Positions 35,476 to 48,154 are shown, counted from the first letter of the stretch. The stretch is DNA of 64,000 nucleotides from Aeromonas eucrenophila (GCF_000819865.1 NZ_CDDF01000005.1:46924-110923); one strand, 5' to 3'. Program-made: numbers and translations. Notes: generated from the letters alone by a model not told the origin.

Positions 35476-35915
35476 TGGCCGAGATAGATATCCTGGTCGG
35501 TACCGTCTACGGCTCGGCCATGCTGGTGGCCGAGACCCTGAGCCGCCATCTGGAGGGAAAAGGCCATGTCTGCCGGGTCTTCGATGAGGCCGAGCTGGAA
35601 GACATCGACTCCTCCCGCTTCTTGCTGCTGATCACGGCGACCACGGGGCAGGGGGACATCCCCCCCAACCTGCAATCCTTTGCCAGCGCCCTGGCCGATC
35701 GCGCTCCCTATATGAAGGGCTGGCGCTATGCCCTCATCGCCATGGGAGATAGCAGCTATGAGCATTTTTGCGGGGCAGGCCGCAGGCTCGATGAATTGCT
35801 GCAGGAACTGGCCGCCGAGCCCCTGGTTGAGCGTCTGGAGATAGATGCGACTGTGGAGGATGAGCCCGAAGTGGCGGCGCTCAGCTGGCTCAGGCAATGG
35901 GAAAATACGCTGTAA
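35475..35915 (+). CDS. yqcA: Flavodoxin YqcA
   Basis: A 146-residue flavodoxin with the FMN-phosphate loop GTVYGSAMLVAE near the N-terminus, TATTGQGDIPPN in the 50s/60s loop, and AMGDSSYEHFCGAG in the 90s loop. It is a low-potential electron carrier in the cytoplasm; the partner is unknown. I start at ATG 35475 with GAGGGGG upstream; an in-frame ATG at 35442 lies upstream but has no such site. It closes the yqcC-truC-yqcA group. Confidence 0.93.
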   Translation: MAEIDILVGTVYGSAMLVAETLSRHLEGKGHVCRVFDEAELEDIDSSRFLLLITATTGQGDIPPNLQSFASALADRAPYMKGWRYALIAMGDSSYEHFCGAGRRLDELLQELAAEPLVERLEIDATVEDEPEVAALSWLRQWENTL

Positions 35916-35940
35916 GTTTTTCATCCCGATATTTCAAATT

Positions 35941-35977
35941 ATCCCCCGTCGGTTTACCCGCGGGGGATAGTTATTTT
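35941..35977 (+). terminator. yqcA terminator
   Basis: ATCCCCCG (35941-35948) pairs with CGGGGGAT (35961-35968), with CGG/CCG extending inside the loop, followed by AGTTATTTT. Confidence 0.75.
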
Positions 35978-36306
35978 AGGACTCACTCAGCCGGATCGGG
36001 AAATATATCCTGCATTTTGTCAGGTTATTTTCTATGCGTAAAACACCCCTGCCGAGCCCGTTATTAGTCAACGGCGCGACAAATCAGAAAATTAAAAGTT
36101 CCGCGATGAAAGCGATTTCAGTCATGTTTTCGTCACGGAATAACCGGATCGCAACTTAATCTCCATCGCGAATTAATACCAGAAAACCTTTTCATGGGCT
36201 TTTCATTGCTCGTATGTGTTGTTTTTTGGTGTTTTATTGTGGTTTTTGTCATTTTTCAATCCTTGATTCTCCTGTGAGGTTGAGTCCCGGCAATTTGTCG
36301 CCGTTT

Positions 36307-36349
36307 TGTGAATCAGCTCATGTTTGTCGCGAAATTGGCTACTTATAAT
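36307..36349 (+). promoter_or_regulatory. lamB promoter with class II CRP site
   Basis: TGTGA-ATCAGC-TCATG at 36307-36322 and a perfect TATAAT at 36344-36349. The predicted start near 36356 puts the CRP centre (36314.5) at -41.5, the exact class II spacing. The -35 position is TGTTTG, poor, as in CRP-dependent promoters. Confidence 0.75.
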
Positions 36350-36425
36350 CGACCTCGGTTATCACCCAAACGTTTTTACGGTGATAAGAACTTGAATATC
36401 AGGATCACACTCCCAGCGGGAATAA

Positions 36426-37694
<1,269 letters not shown>

Positions 37695-37717
37695 GCAGTA
37701 TCTTCAGTTAAGTTAGT

Positions 37718-37748
37718 CACTGCCCCCTTCTGGGGGCAGTTTTGTTTT
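37718..37748 (+). terminator. Terminator or attenuator between lamB and malM
   Basis: ACTGCCCCC-TTCT-GGGGGCAGT followed by TTTGTTTT. malM has no obvious promoter of its own in the remaining 37 bases, so partial read-through from lamB is likely, giving less MalM than LamB. Confidence 0.85.
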
Positions 37749-37784
37749 GCTGGATTTGGCAACCGGGTTATGGAGATAAGAAGA

Positions 37785-38735
37785 ATGAAACTGGTAAAGA
37801 TGTCTATCGCGGCCGTAGTTACCGCGCTGTTGGCCGGCTGTTCCGGTAGCATGGTCGTGCCCATGCAAGAGCATGCCTCCATCCTGAGCAATGCCGACCA
37901 GGCCAAGCAGGCGCTCTCTCAGACCACGAGCTGCTGCAAGGGATTCAACGAATTCAACTACGTCTCTCTGCCCGAAGGAGAGACGCTGCTGGCCATCGAT
38001 GGCAAGCAGCCTAGCTATCAATTCGATGAGGGAATGAGCTACTTCGCCGCCTATCGTCTGCCCGTCAATACCGGCAACCTGGCCATCACGCTGGCCTCTC
38101 AAGTAAGCAAGACGGTGCTGATCCCCAAGGTAGTCATGCTGGATGCCGAGTTCAAGGTGACCCGCGTACTGGGTGAATCAGTCTTCACCTACCAGCCGGC
38201 CCATCTGCTCGACAACGACAGGATCGAAGGCAAGGTGTTCGTCGATCGCAGCATGCCGGGCAACCCGGCCACCGAGACCTACATGGTGGTCTATGCCCCG
38301 GCCGATGAACTCGCCGGCAGCACCACCATCTTGCACCCGGCCAAGGCGTTTGCCCGTGCGAATGGCACGGTCGAGCCGAATATCAAGGATCCCCTCATCC
38401 CGCACTCTCCCTGGGGTTTGGTCCAGATCAAGGTCGTCGACATGGCCAAGGGACAGGGCATTGAGGCAGTGTTCAAACCCGAGTACTCCGACAAGGTGGA
38501 GATGAGTCAGGCCAAGCCTGCCGCGACGACTGCCGCTGTCGCAGCCGCCTCCAGCAAACCGGCGCCGGCCATGCTGAGCGAGACCGAAAGCTTCTACAAC
38601 AGCCAGATCGAGAAAGCGGTGAAGGCTGGGGATATCGACAAGGCGATGCAGCTGGTGAATGAAGCGGAGCGCGCCGGTTCGACCAAGGCGAAGTCGGTCT
38701 TTATTGATGCGGTGAAACGTTCACAGAAAAATTAA
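37785..38735 (+). CDS. malM: Maltose operon periplasmic lipoprotein MalM
   Basis: A 316-residue MalM-family protein. Here the N-terminus MKLVKMSIAAVVTALLAGC is a lipoprotein signal with Cys19. The MalM core follows (CCKGFNEFNYVSLPEGE, FDEGMSYFAAYRLP, HLLDNDRIEGKVFVD, SPWGLVQIKV), then an Ala/Pro/Ser linker and a helical tail. Function is unknown even in E. coli, where malM is also next to lamB. I start at ATG 37785, with GGAG nine bases upstream. Confidence 0.92.
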   Translation: MKLVKMSIAAVVTALLAGCSGSMVVPMQEHASILSNADQAKQALSQTTSCCKGFNEFNYVSLPEGETLLAIDGKQPSYQFDEGMSYFAAYRLPVNTGNLAITLASQVSKTVLIPKVVMLDAEFKVTRVLGESVFTYQPAHLLDNDRIEGKVFVDRSMPGNPATETYMVVYAPADELAGSTTILHPAKAFARANGTVEPNIKDPLIPHSPWGLVQIKVVDMAKGQGIEAVFKPEYSDKVEMSQAKPAATTAAVAAASSKPAPAMLSETESFYNSQIEKAVKAGDIDKAMQLVNEAERAGSTKAKSVFIDAVKRSQKN

Positions 38736-40591
<1,856 letters not shown>

Positions 40592-40620
40592 TTGGTTGCC
40601 TGACATCGAGAGTTCCGAGA

Positions 40621-40645
40621 AGGGAGGCGCAAGCCTCCCTTTTTG
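40621..40645 (+). terminator. ptsG terminator
   Basis: AGGGAGGC-GCAA-GCCTCCCT followed by TTTTG, 30 bases after the ptsG stop. Confidence 0.93.
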
Positions 40646-40795
40646 TTGGGCGTTATCCGTGCCTTGCAAGGCGATGGGGATCCCGGCATAGCTACCGGGC
40701 GGACATGGTCCTGACAGGGCCTCAAGGCTCGCTGGTGGTAGATAAACAGACTGCTTGAGTCAAATCTGATGGCAGATTTCACTGCTTTGTTCATT

Positions 40796-40822
40796 AAAAA
40801 AGGCGCCTTATGGCGCCTTTTT
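40796..40822. terminator. Terminator between ptsG and yaeH
   Basis: GGCGCC-TTAT-GGCGCC flanked by six A and five T, 15 bases beyond the leftward yaeH stop. It is the same hairpin family as the two dapD terminators at 41371 and 41506. Confidence 0.88.
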
Positions 40823-40837
40823 GCAATGAGGTGGGAT

Positions 40838-41221
40838 CTACAACTTCTCCAGATCCCGCTCTATCTCGCTGATCTTGTTCTGTACCACCTTCTCCAGGTG
40901 GCGCAGGTCACGCAGTATCTTCTGCTTGATGTCCTGATCGATCTCGACGTGCACGCCCTGAGTCAGGTTGTCTAGCTCATCCACCACGTACTTGAGGTTG
41001 GCATTGATCTCGGTGACATCCTTGTACTCGTGGGTGCCCGAATCGACCAGCATGGTCTTGCGCTGGCGCGGGTATTTGAATTTGACACTCTTGGCGAAGA
41101 ACTCGCCCTTCTGCTTCTTGAAGTAGATCTTGAGGATGTCGTGATTGGCTTCCTGGCGCAGGGTATAGCTGTCCACTGAGGTGGGTTCCTGGATCCCCAG
41201 GCTCTTCAGATTCTCGTACAT
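40838..41221 (-). CDS. yaeH: UPF0325 protein YaeH
   Basis: 127 residues, UPF0325/YaeH family. It has [10 protein letters not shown] at the start, a basic central part ([15 protein letters not shown]) and a long charged C-terminal helix ([29 protein letters not shown]). Function unknown. AGGAAG lies before ATG 41221. yaeH next to dapD matches E. coli. Two terminators separate it from dapD here. Confidence 0.93.
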   Translation of the reverse strand: MYENLKSLGIQEPTSVDSYTLRQEANHDILKIYFKKQKGEFFAKSVKFKYPRQRKTMLVDSGTHEYKDVTEINANLKYVVDELDNLTQGVHVEIDQDIKQKILRDLRHLEKVVQNKISEIERDLEKL

Positions 41222-41361
41222 CGGGCTTCCTCGGTTTGAAACGATCCTGACCCGTCTATCTTAACCGAGTCACTGTGGCTTGCCTGTGACAGGGGCGCCA
41301 AAATCAAAAGGGGCCCAAAAGAACCCTTGTTTTGTCCGCGCCCGTCGACGCGGGCGCAGCC

Positions 41362-41475
41362 ATAGAAAAAGGCGCCATCGGGCGCCTTTTTTGTTCAGTC
41401 GTATCGGCTGTCGATGACTCGCCGATGGCGCGCAGCAGGGCGTTGATGCCGACGGCTTGGGCCGCGGTTCTCGAC
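41362..41475 (-). repeat. Decayed copy of the dapD 3' end and its terminator
   Basis: The end of dapD with its terminator (about 41497-41610) is duplicated at 41362-41475, period 135 bp (GGCGCC hairpins at 41371 and 41506). The copy still reads [13 protein letters not shown]... compared with [12 protein letters not shown]-stop in DapD; identity is about 85% by eye. The remaining part of the 329-bp yaeH-dapD gap (41222-41361) holds a possible third, more decayed hairpin near 41308-41332 and nothing else I recognise. Confidence 0.85.
41366..41392 (-). terminator. Second dapD-type terminator (in the duplicate)
   Basis: GGCGCC-ATCG-GGCGCC with A-run on the left (T in leftward transcripts) and six T on the right. 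It is a copy of the dapD terminator at 41501-41528. Confidence 0.8.
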
Positions 41476-41500
41476 TGCTGGGATAGAGGTGAAGGTATAG

Positions 41501-41528
41501 AAAAAGGCGCCATCAGGCGCCTTTTTTT
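41501..41528 (-). terminator. dapD terminator
   Basis: GGCGCC-ATCA-GGCGCC flanked by five A and seven T, 22 bases beyond the dapD stop in the leftward direction; active in either direction. Confidence 0.9.
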
Positions 41529-41550
41529 ATTCAGTCGTATCGGCTGCCGA

Positions 41551-42378
41551 TTACTCGTCGATGGAGCGCAGCAGGGCGTTGATGCCGACCTTGGCGCGGG
41601 TCTTGGCATCCACCTTCTTGACGATGACGGCGGCGTACAGGCTGTACTTGCCGCACTTGGAGGGCAGGGAGCCGGAGACGACCACTGAGCCTGCCGGCAC
41701 GCGGCCGTAGTGGATCTCGCCGGTTTCGCGGTCATAGATGCGGGTGGACTGGCCGATGAAGACGCCCATGGAGATGACGGAGCCTTCCTCGACGATCACG
41801 CCTTCAACCACTTCGGAGCGAGCACCGATAAAGCAGTTGTCTTCGATGATGGTCGGGTTGGCCTGCAGCGGCTCCAGCACGCCGCCGATGCCGACGCCGC
41901 CGGAGAGGTGGACGTTCTTGCCGAGCTGGGCGCAGGAGCCGACGGTGGCCCAGGTGTCGACCATGGTGCCTTCATCGACGAAGGCGCCGATGTTGACGTA
42001 GGAGGGCATCAGCACGGTATTGGGGGCGATGAAGGAGCCTTTGCGGGCGGTCGCCGGCGGTACCACGCGCACACCGGCCGCCTTGAATTGCTCGGCGGTG
42101 TAGTCGGAGAACTTGAGGGGAACCTTGTCGTAGTACTGGGCATCGTCGCCCTTGATGATGCCGTTGTCATTGATGCGGAAGTAGAGCAGTACCGCCTTCT
42201 TCAGCCACTGGTGGACCACCCACTCGCCGGCGATCTTCTCGGCGACCCGGGCCTTGCCGGAATCCAGCAGCTCGATGGCCTCCAGGATGGCGGTCTTGGT
42301 GGCGGCATCGACGGAGCCGGGAGTGATGGAATCACGGCGTTCGAAGGCCGCTTCGATGATCTGTTGCAACTCGGTCAT
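41551..42378 (-). CDS. dapD: 2,3,4,5-tetrahydropyridine-2,6-dicarboxylate N-succinyltransferase
   Basis: A 275-residue left-handed beta-helix enzyme of lysine and diaminopimelate synthesis. The hexapeptide-repeat core ([22 protein letters not shown] in two blocks, [40 protein letters not shown]) and C-terminal [12 protein letters not shown] match the family. AGAGGAAA precedes ATG 42378. It is leftward after glnD, with a 135-bp gap that should hold its promoter. Confidence 0.96.
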   Translation of the reverse strand: MTELQQIIEAAFERRDSITPGSVDAATKTAILEAIELLDSGKARVAEKIAGEWVVHQWLKKAVLLYFRINDNGIIKGDDAQYYDKVPLKFSDYTAEQFKAAGVRVVPPATARKGSFIAPNTVLMPSYVNIGAFVDEGTMVDTWATVGSCAQLGKNVHLSGGVGIGGVLEPLQANPTIIEDNCFIGARSEVVEGVIVEEGSVISMGVFIGQSTRIYDRETGEIHYGRVPAGSVVVSGSLPSKCGKYSLYAAVIVKKVDAKTRAKVGINALLRSIDE

Positions 42379-42513
42379 GACAGGTTTCCTCTAAAAAATT
42401 CCGTTTGTTGTATCACACTTTTCCAATTGTTTTTAAGGGCCCCGGCCGATTTCTTCGAGAGAGCGGCGCTTTCTTGTGCATTGTCCATTCAAGGGCTTGT
42501 TCTGATTAGTAAA

Positions 42514-45192
42514 TCAGAAGGAAATATGGCGTCCAGCGAGGCCCCCTTGCGATCCCTCGTCGTCCGCGGATTCCTGCGGATTGAGCTGATTGACCAGCCG
42601 CTCCTCCAGCGCCTGCTGCTCGGCCTGGTTCAGGGGCTCGCCCTCGAGCGTGGTCAGGCTGAAGAAGTCTTCCACCCGCTCGCCTATGGTGGTGATCTTG
42701 GCCGCATGCAGGGACAGGCCGCACTGCTGGAACACGGCGCCGATGCGGGCCAGGAGGCCCGGGGTATCCAGCGCCGTCAGCTCCAGCAGGGTGTGGCGGT
42801 TCTCCCCCTTGTGGGGCAAGAACACTACCCGGGTCGGCACGCTGAACTGTCGGTGGCGCCGGGACAGGGGTTTGCTGCGCAGCACCAGCTTACCCGGCTC
42901 CTGCAAGGCCTTCTCCAGCGCCTTCTTGATGGTGGCGGTGCGGTTCGGGCTGATGGGCTCGCCGGTTGGCTCCAGCACGATGAAGGTATCCAGCACATAG
43001 TCGCTGCGGGAGTTCATGATCTGGGCGTCGTGGATGTTGAGGTTCTTCTGATCCAGGGCCGAGGCCACGGTGGCGAACAGATTCGGGGTGTCGCGGCAAT
43101 AGATGAACACCTCGCTGCCCCCGCGGATGGGGTGCTTGCCGATCAGCACCAGGGGCGCCGGGTTGTCGCCGTGAGCGATGATCTTGCGGCAGTGCCAGGC
43201 GATCTGCTCCGGGCTGTGGCGCAGGAAGTAGTCAGCCTTGAAGTCGCTCCAGAGGGCGTTGACCGCATCGAGCGAGACCTCGCGCTGGGCCAGGATCTGT
43301 TTGGCCTGACGCTGGTTCTCGCGGATCTTGAGGCGCATGTCCGGCGGGTTCTCCAGCCCCTGGCGCAGCGCCTTCTGGGTGGCGAAGTAGAGCTCCCGCA
43401 ACAGGGTGCCCTTCCAGTCGTTCCAGAGGGTGTCGTTGGTGGCACAGATGTCGGCCACGGTCAGGCAGTAGAGCAGGTCGAGGTGCAATTCGTCCCGCAC
43501 CTTCTGGGCGAAGTCAGCCACCACCTCGGGATCATAGATGTCCCGGCGCTGGGCGGTGACCGACATCAGCAGGTGGTGACGCACCAGCCAGGCCACCAGC
43601 CGGCTCTCGTAGCGATCCAGCCCGTGCAACTGGCAGAACTCCAGCGCATCGACGGCGCCGAGCTCGGAGTGATCGCCGCGCCGGCCCTTGGCGATGTCGT
43701 GGAACAGGGCGGCGATGCTGAGCAGCTCCGGTTTGCGCAGCTGGGTGAACACCTCGTGGCAGAGCGGGTGGGTCTGGCGGCTGGCCGGATTGGCGAAACG
43801 GTGGATGTTCTTGAGCAGGCGGTGGGTGTGCTCATCCACGGTGTAGGCGTGGAACATGTCGAACTGCATCTGGCCGACGATGAGGTTCCACTGGGGCAGA
43901 TAGGCCGCGAGGATGCCGTATTTGTGCATCAGGGTGAGCGGCTGGCCGATGCCGTTGGGGTGGCGCAACAGCGCCATGAACAGGCGGCGGCACTCGGGCA
44001 GATCCTGCAACCAGCAGTTGAGGGTGCGTCTGGCTTCCCGCAGCTGGCGCAGGGTGGCGGAGTGAATGCCGACTATCTCGGGGTGCTGGGCTATCTGGTA
44101 GAAGAGCCGCAGTATGGCGGCGGGATCCCGGCCAAACAGCTCGGAGTCCACCGCATCGATGAGCCGGCCCCGCAGCTGGAACTCGTCGCTGATGCGGCGC
44201 ACGTCCATGGCGGTATTGCCGAGGATAGCCTCGTCAAACAGCTGCAGCAGCATCTCGTTGAGCTCAGCCACCCGCCGCACCGTCTGGTAGAAGCGCTTCA
44301 TCATCTGCTCGACCGGGCCGTTGCCGTCCCCCTCGAAGCCGAGCATCTGGGCCACGGTGCGCTGGCGGTCGAACAGCAGGCGGTTGTCCCCCTTGTTAAT
44401 GGCCATGTGCAGGGCGAAACGCACTTTCCACAGGAAGTTCTGGCAGTCCAGCAACTCCCGGTACTCGGCTCGGTTCAGGAAGCCGTGGCTGGTCATCTCG
44501 AACAGGGTGGTGGCGCCGAAATGGCGGCGGGCGACCCAGGCCAGGGTCTGGATGTCGCGAAGGCCACCGGGATTGCTCTTGAGATCTGGCTCCAGCTTGT
44601 AGGCGGTGCCGAGAAACTGCTGGTGGCGCAGGTGTTGCTCCTCGCGCTTGGCGCGAAAGAACTCCTCACTCGGCCAGAAATGCTGGGGCAGGGTGGCCTC
44701 TTGCAACTGCTCGAAGCCCGCCTGGCGGCCAGTTATGTAGCGCGCCTCGATGAGGTTGGTGGCGACCGTGATGTCGGCGCGACCCTGCTCGATGCACTCG
44801 CTCACGTTGCGCACCGATTGTCCGACCTCCAGCTTGAGGTCCCACAGCAGGGTGATGAACTCGCCGATGCGCAGCCCCAGCACCTCGTCCAGCTCTTCCC
44901 CCTCATAGAGGATGAGCAGGTCGATGTCGGAGTGGGGGTGCAATTCGCCGCGGCCATAGCCCCCCACCGCGATCAGGGTGAGGCTGGTCTTGTCGAAGCC
45001 GAACTTGTGCCACAACCGGGTCAGCAGCGCATCCATGTATTCGGAGCGGGTGGCCACCAGTTCGATGATGTTGTCACCGGCATCGAAGCGCTCATGCAGC
45101 CAGGCGAGGAAGCGGCTCAGGTACTCCTTGCAGTTCTCGCGGGTGAGCTGATCGTCGGGTAACAGGTGGGGGGAAAGCAGGCTGGCATCCAT
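42514..45192 (-). CDS. glnD: Bifunctional PII uridylyltransferase/uridylyl-removing enzyme GlnD
   Basis: An 892-residue nitrogen sensor that uridylylates PII proteins at low glutamine and deuridylylates them at high glutamine. The nucleotidyltransferase motif GGYGRGELHPHSDID spans 77-91 with Asp89 and Asp91; an HD domain has LFHDIAKGRRGDH; two ACT domains at the C-terminus (VFIYCRDTPNLFATVA and LLELTALDTPGLLARIG) bind glutamine. It starts 75 bp after the map stop with a terminator between them. Confidence 0.97.
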   Translation of the reverse strand: MDASLLSPHLLPDDQLTRENCKEYLSRFLAWLHERFDAGDNIIELVATRSEYMDALLTRLWHKFGFDKTSLTLIAVGGYGRGELHPHSDIDLLILYEGEELDEVLGLRIGEFITLLWDLKLEVGQSVRNVSECIEQGRADITVATNLIEARYITGRQAGFEQLQEATLPQHFWPSEEFFRAKREEQHLRHQQFLGTAYKLEPDLKSNPGGLRDIQTLAWVARRHFGATTLFEMTSHGFLNRAEYRELLDCQNFLWKVRFALHMAINKGDNRLLFDRQRTVAQMLGFEGDGNGPVEQMMKRFYQTVRRVAELNEMLLQLFDEAILGNTAMDVRRISDEFQLRGRLIDAVDSELFGRDPAAILRLFYQIAQHPEIVGIHSATLRQLREARRTLNCWLQDLPECRRLFMALLRHPNGIGQPLTLMHKYGILAAYLPQWNLIVGQMQFDMFHAYTVDEHTHRLLKNIHRFANPASRQTHPLCHEVFTQLRKPELLSIAALFHDIAKGRRGDHSELGAVDALEFCQLHGLDRYESRLVAWLVRHHLLMSVTAQRRDIYDPEVVADFAQKVRDELHLDLLYCLTVADICATNDTLWNDWKGTLLRELYFATQKALRQGLENPPDMRLKIRENQRQAKQILAQREVSLDAVNALWSDFKADYFLRHSPEQIAWHCRKIIAHGDNPAPLVLIGKHPIRGGSEVFIYCRDTPNLFATVASALDQKNLNIHDAQIMNSRSDYVLDTFIVLEPTGEPISPNRTATIKKALEKALQEPGKLVLRSKPLSRRHRQFSVPTRVVFLPHKGENRHTLLELTALDTPGLLARIGAVFQQCGLSLHAAKITTIGERVEDFFSLTTLEGEPLNQAEQQALEERLVNQLNPQESADDEGSQGGLAGRHISF

Positions 45193-45236
45193 GGCATCTC
45201 ACACTCTTGTCGCACGCATGCACGGCGGATAAAAAC

Positions 45237-45262
45237 AAAACCCCGGCGAAGGGCCGGGGTTT
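45237..45262 (-). terminator. map terminator
   Basis: CCCCGGC-GAAGG-GCCGGGG with AAAAACAAAA on its left, which reads as a T-run in the leftward map transcript; it lies five bases from the map stop. Confidence 0.88.
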
Positions 45263-45266
45263 GATG

Positions 45267-46055
45267 TTAACCGTGTTTGATGACTCGGTCGATAGTGTCA
45301 TCGGGGCGCAGGGTCAGCACCTCGCAGCCATCCTCGGTCACCAGCAGGGTGTGCTCCCACTGGGCGGAGTCGCCGCCGTCCTTGGTGGTCACTGTCCAGC
45401 CATCCTTCGGGTTGACGCGGCAGTGATACTTCTTGCTGTTGACCATGGGCTCGATGGTGAAGCACATGCCGGGCTTGAGCTCCTGCTTGCCGCCGTTGCG
45501 ATAGTGCAGGATCTGCGGCTCTTCATGGAACTCGGCACCGATGCCGTGGCCACAGTAGTCGCGCACCACGGAGAAACCGGCCTGCTCGACGATGGGCTGG
45601 ATCACGGCGCCAATCTCGGTGATGCACATGCCGGGGCGCACCCGCTTGATGGCGGCGTACAGGCTCTCCTGGGCTACCTTGCACAGCTGACGGCGCAGCG
45701 GGGTGGTCTGGCCCACGATGAACATGGCGGAGGTATCGCCATGGTAACCGTCCTTGATGACGGTGATATCCAGGTTGATGATGTCCCCTTCCCGCAGCTT
45801 CTTGTGATTGGGAATGCCGTGGCAGATCACATCATTGACCGAGGTGCAGATGGACTTGGGAAAACCGTGATAGTTCAGCGGTGCGGGCACGGCCTGCTGC
45901 ACGTTGACGATATAGTCGTGGCACAGGGTGTTCAGCTCGTCGGTGGTGACACCGGCGTTGACATGGGGGGCGATCATTACCAGCACATCGGCAGCCAGCT
46001 GGCCGGCGACACGCATTTTTTCAATCTCTTCCGGTGTCTTGATTTGGATGGACAT
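45267..46055 (-). CDS. map: Methionine aminopeptidase type I
   Basis: A 262-residue metalloprotease removing N-terminal methionine from new proteins. Metal ligands fit the pita-bread fold: Asp96 (NLDITVI), Asp107 (GYHGDTSA), His170 in GHGIGAEFHEEP, a Glu in FTIEPM and Glu234 near WEHTLLV. It is divergent from rpsB, as in E. coli. Confidence 0.97.
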   Translation of the reverse strand: MSIQIKTPEEIEKMRVAGQLAADVLVMIAPHVNAGVTTDELNTLCHDYIVNVQQAVPAPLNYHGFPKSICTSVNDVICHGIPNHKKLREGDIINLDITVIKDGYHGDTSAMFIVGQTTPLRRQLCKVAQESLYAAIKRVRPGMCITEIGAVIQPIVEQAGFSVVRDYCGHGIGAEFHEEPQILHYRNGGKQELKPGMCFTIEPMVNSKKYHCRVNPKDGWTVTTKDGGDSAQWEHTLLVTEDGCEVLTLRPDDTIDRVIKHG

Positions 46056-46415
46056 GGGATCTCTCTTGCGGCCTGATCTTCATCCTGTGGATGACCAACA
46101 ATCAGGTAATGAAAAATAGATGCGTTTGCAATCAGGCCAAAATTTTATCCCCAACCCCCGTTTACTTCCAGTGTGATCGTCATCGCAGCGTCATCCAGCG
46201 GTCGCAGGCTGGGTTTGGGGATCCACTTTTAGCGAGGCAGCCGGTGGTATCCTGAGCAAAGTTATGGTATAAAGCGCGCCGGAATGGGGAACTTGTGTCC
46301 TCCTTCCATCACCCTTACTCAATAACACACACACATCGACACCTGTACCGGGGTGCCCCTTTGGGGTCGGTTACATGGGATGTGTGGAGGCCTAACCCCA
46401 ATACAGAGGTATAAA
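46056..46415 (+). promoter_or_regulatory. map/rpsB divergent region: rpsB promoter and S2-type leader
   Basis: A TGG-TATAAA extended -10 at 46265-46273 is followed by a GC-rich discriminator (GCGCGCC), typical of stringently controlled ribosomal promoters, with a start near 46280. The 136-base leader folds on paper into an outer stem CACACAT/ATGTGTG (46330-46336 with 46380-46386) enclosing CCCC-TTT-GGGG, just before the AGAGGT ribosome binding site. In E. coli the rpsB leader mediates S2 autoregulation; the same role is inferred here. Confidence 0.65.
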
Positions 46416-47144
46416 ATGGCTAAAGTTTCTATGCGCGACATGCTGCAAGCCGGCGTTCACTTCGGTCACCAGACTCGTTACTGGAACCCGAAAATGAAGT
46501 CCTACATCTTCGGCGCCCGCAGCAAGGTTCACATCATCAACTTGGAAAAAACCGTTCCGATGTTTGACGATGCCATGAACTTCATCAGCTCCGTAGCTGC
46601 CAAGAAAGGCAAGGTACTGTTCGTAGGTACCAAGCGTGCCGCGTCTGAAGCCGTAAAAGAAGCCGCTGATCGTTGTGACCAGTTCTATGTTAACCACCGC
46701 TGGCTGGGCGGCATGCTGACCAACTGGAAAACCGTTCGTCAGTCCATCAAGCGCCTGAAAGATCTGGAAACCCAGAGCCAAGACGGTACCTTCGACAAGC
46801 TGACCAAGAAAGAGGCGCTGATGCGTACTCGCGAAATGGAAAAGCTGGAGAAGAGCCTGGGTGGTATCAAGAACATGGGCGGCCTGCCTGACGTTCTGTT
46901 CGTTGTCGATGCCGACCACGAGCACATTGCTATCAAAGAAGCCAATAACCTGGGTATCCCGGTCGTTTCCATCGTTGATACCAACTCCAACCCGGACGGC
47001 GTTGACTATGTCATCCCGGGTAACGACGATGCTATCCGTGCTGTGAACCTGTACCTGAACGCTGCCGCTGACACCGTACTGGAAGCTCGCGCTCAGGACA
47101 TCGTTGTTCAAGCCGAACAAGATGGTTTCGTTGAAGCTGAGTAA
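46416..47144 (+). CDS. rpsB: 30S ribosomal protein S2
   Basis: A 242-residue S2, E. coli-like throughout ([27 protein letters not shown] in blocks, then [12 protein letters not shown] and [20 protein letters not shown]). ATG 46416 follows AGAGGT by five bases; an in-frame upstream ATG at 46353 lies in the structured leader and is not used. It is the first gene of rpsB-tsf. Confidence 0.98.
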   Translation: MAKVSMRDMLQAGVHFGHQTRYWNPKMKSYIFGARSKVHIINLEKTVPMFDDAMNFISSVAAKKGKVLFVGTKRAASEAVKEAADRCDQFYVNHRWLGGMLTNWKTVRQSIKRLKDLETQSQDGTFDKLTKKEALMRTREMEKLEKSLGGIKNMGGLPDVLFVVDADHEHIAIKEANNLGIPVVSIVDTNSNPDGVDYVIPGNDDAIRAVNLYLNAAADTVLEARAQDIVVQAEQDGFVEAE

Positions 47145-47194
47145 TTGATAAGGACTGAAAAGCCCTTATTAACCAAGCTGATGTAATTGGTTAG

Positions 47195-47222
47195 CAGGGG
47201 CCCTTGTGGCCCCTGTTTCTTG
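47195..47222 (+). terminator. rpsB-tsf intergenic attenuator
   Basis: CAGGGGCC-CTTGT-GGCCCCTG followed by TTTCTTGT. E. coli has a partial terminator at the same place, so read-through into tsf is expected. Confidence 0.75.
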
Positions 47223-47248
47223 TCAAATCAAGACCGAGGATACTGAAA

Positions 47249-48130
47249 ATGGCTAACGTTACTGCCGCCCTGGTAAAAGAACTGCGTGAGCGCACCGCCG
47301 CTGGCATGATGGATTGCAAAAAAGCACTGGAAGAAGCTCAGGGTGATATCGAGCTGGCTATCGAGAACATGCGCAAATCCGGTCAGGCCAAGGCCGCCAA
47401 GAAAGCCGGCCGTATCGCCGCTGAAGGCGTGATCTTCGCCCGTACCGAAGGCAACGTTGCCGTCATGATCGAGCTGAACAGCGAAACCGACTTCGTCGCC
47501 AAAGATGCCAGCTTCATGGGCATGGGCCAGAAGATCGCCGACATCGCCGCCACCCAGAAAATTGCTGACGTTGACGCCCTGAAAGCGGCCGACTTCGGTA
47601 ACGGTGAGTCCGTTGAGCTGACCATCACCAACCTGATCGCCAAGATCGGTGAGAACATGAACCTGCGTCGCGTGATGCTGGTTGAAGGTGACAACCTGGG
47701 TACCTACGTACACGGTTCCCGTATCGGTGTTATCACCAAGCTGATCGGTGGCACTGCCGAGCTGGCCAAAGATCTGGCCATGCACGTTGCTGCCAACAGC
47801 CCGCAGTTCGTCAAGCCGGAAGACGTGTCCGCTGAAGTCGTTGCCAAAGAGCGCGAAATTCAGATCGACATCGCCATCAACTCCGGCAAGCCGAAAGACA
47901 TCGCCGAGAAGATGGTTGAAGGCCGCATGAAGAAGTTCACCGGTGAGGTTTCCCTGACTGGTCAACCCTTCGTGAAGGACCCGTCCATCACCGTCGCCGA
48001 ACTGCTGAAGAAAGAAGGTGCTGACGTTGTCTCCTTCACCCGTTTCGAAGTGGGCGAAGGCATCGAGAAGCAAGAGACCGATTTCGCTGCTGAAGTAGCA
48101 GCCCAGATCGCAGCCGCTCAGAAGGCTTAA
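47249..48130 (+). CDS. tsf: Elongation factor Ts
   Basis: A 293-residue guanine-nucleotide exchange factor of EF-Tu. The start [27 protein letters not shown] (in blocks [24 protein letters not shown]) and the catalytic-loop stretch [12 protein letters not shown] match the family. ATG 47249 follows GAGGAT. It lies 104 bp after rpsB across the attenuator. Confidence 0.98.
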   Translation: MANVTAALVKELRERTAAGMMDCKKALEEAQGDIELAIENMRKSGQAKAAKKAGRIAAEGVIFARTEGNVAVMIELNSETDFVAKDASFMGMGQKIADIAATQKIADVDALKAADFGNGESVELTITNLIAKIGENMNLRRVMLVEGDNLGTYVHGSRIGVITKLIGGTAELAKDLAMHVAANSPQFVKPEDVSAEVVAKEREIQIDIAINSGKPKDIAEKMVEGRMKKFTGEVSLTGQPFVKDPSITVAELLKKEGADVVSFTRFEVGEGIEKQETDFAAEVAAQIAAAQKA

Positions 48131-48154
48131 TCGAACCGGTTTTTCCGTTTCCCC

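Noticed and set aside
40645-40795. A small RNA gene between ptsG and yaeH
   Set aside because: The stretch ends in a good terminator, but I found no convincing promoter and no recognisable sRNA; it is too weak to call.
41304-41735. A 143-residue protein encoded across the dapD 3' duplication
   Set aside because: It reads through dapD in another frame and through two terminators; it is a by-product of the duplicated segment.
41710-45162. A 1150-codon open frame antisense to dapD and glnD
   Set aside because: It mirrors glnD in a GC-rich genome where antisense frames stay open; the product is low-complexity (runs of H, L, G, Q, V, D) with no family features, and the glnD frame is complete.
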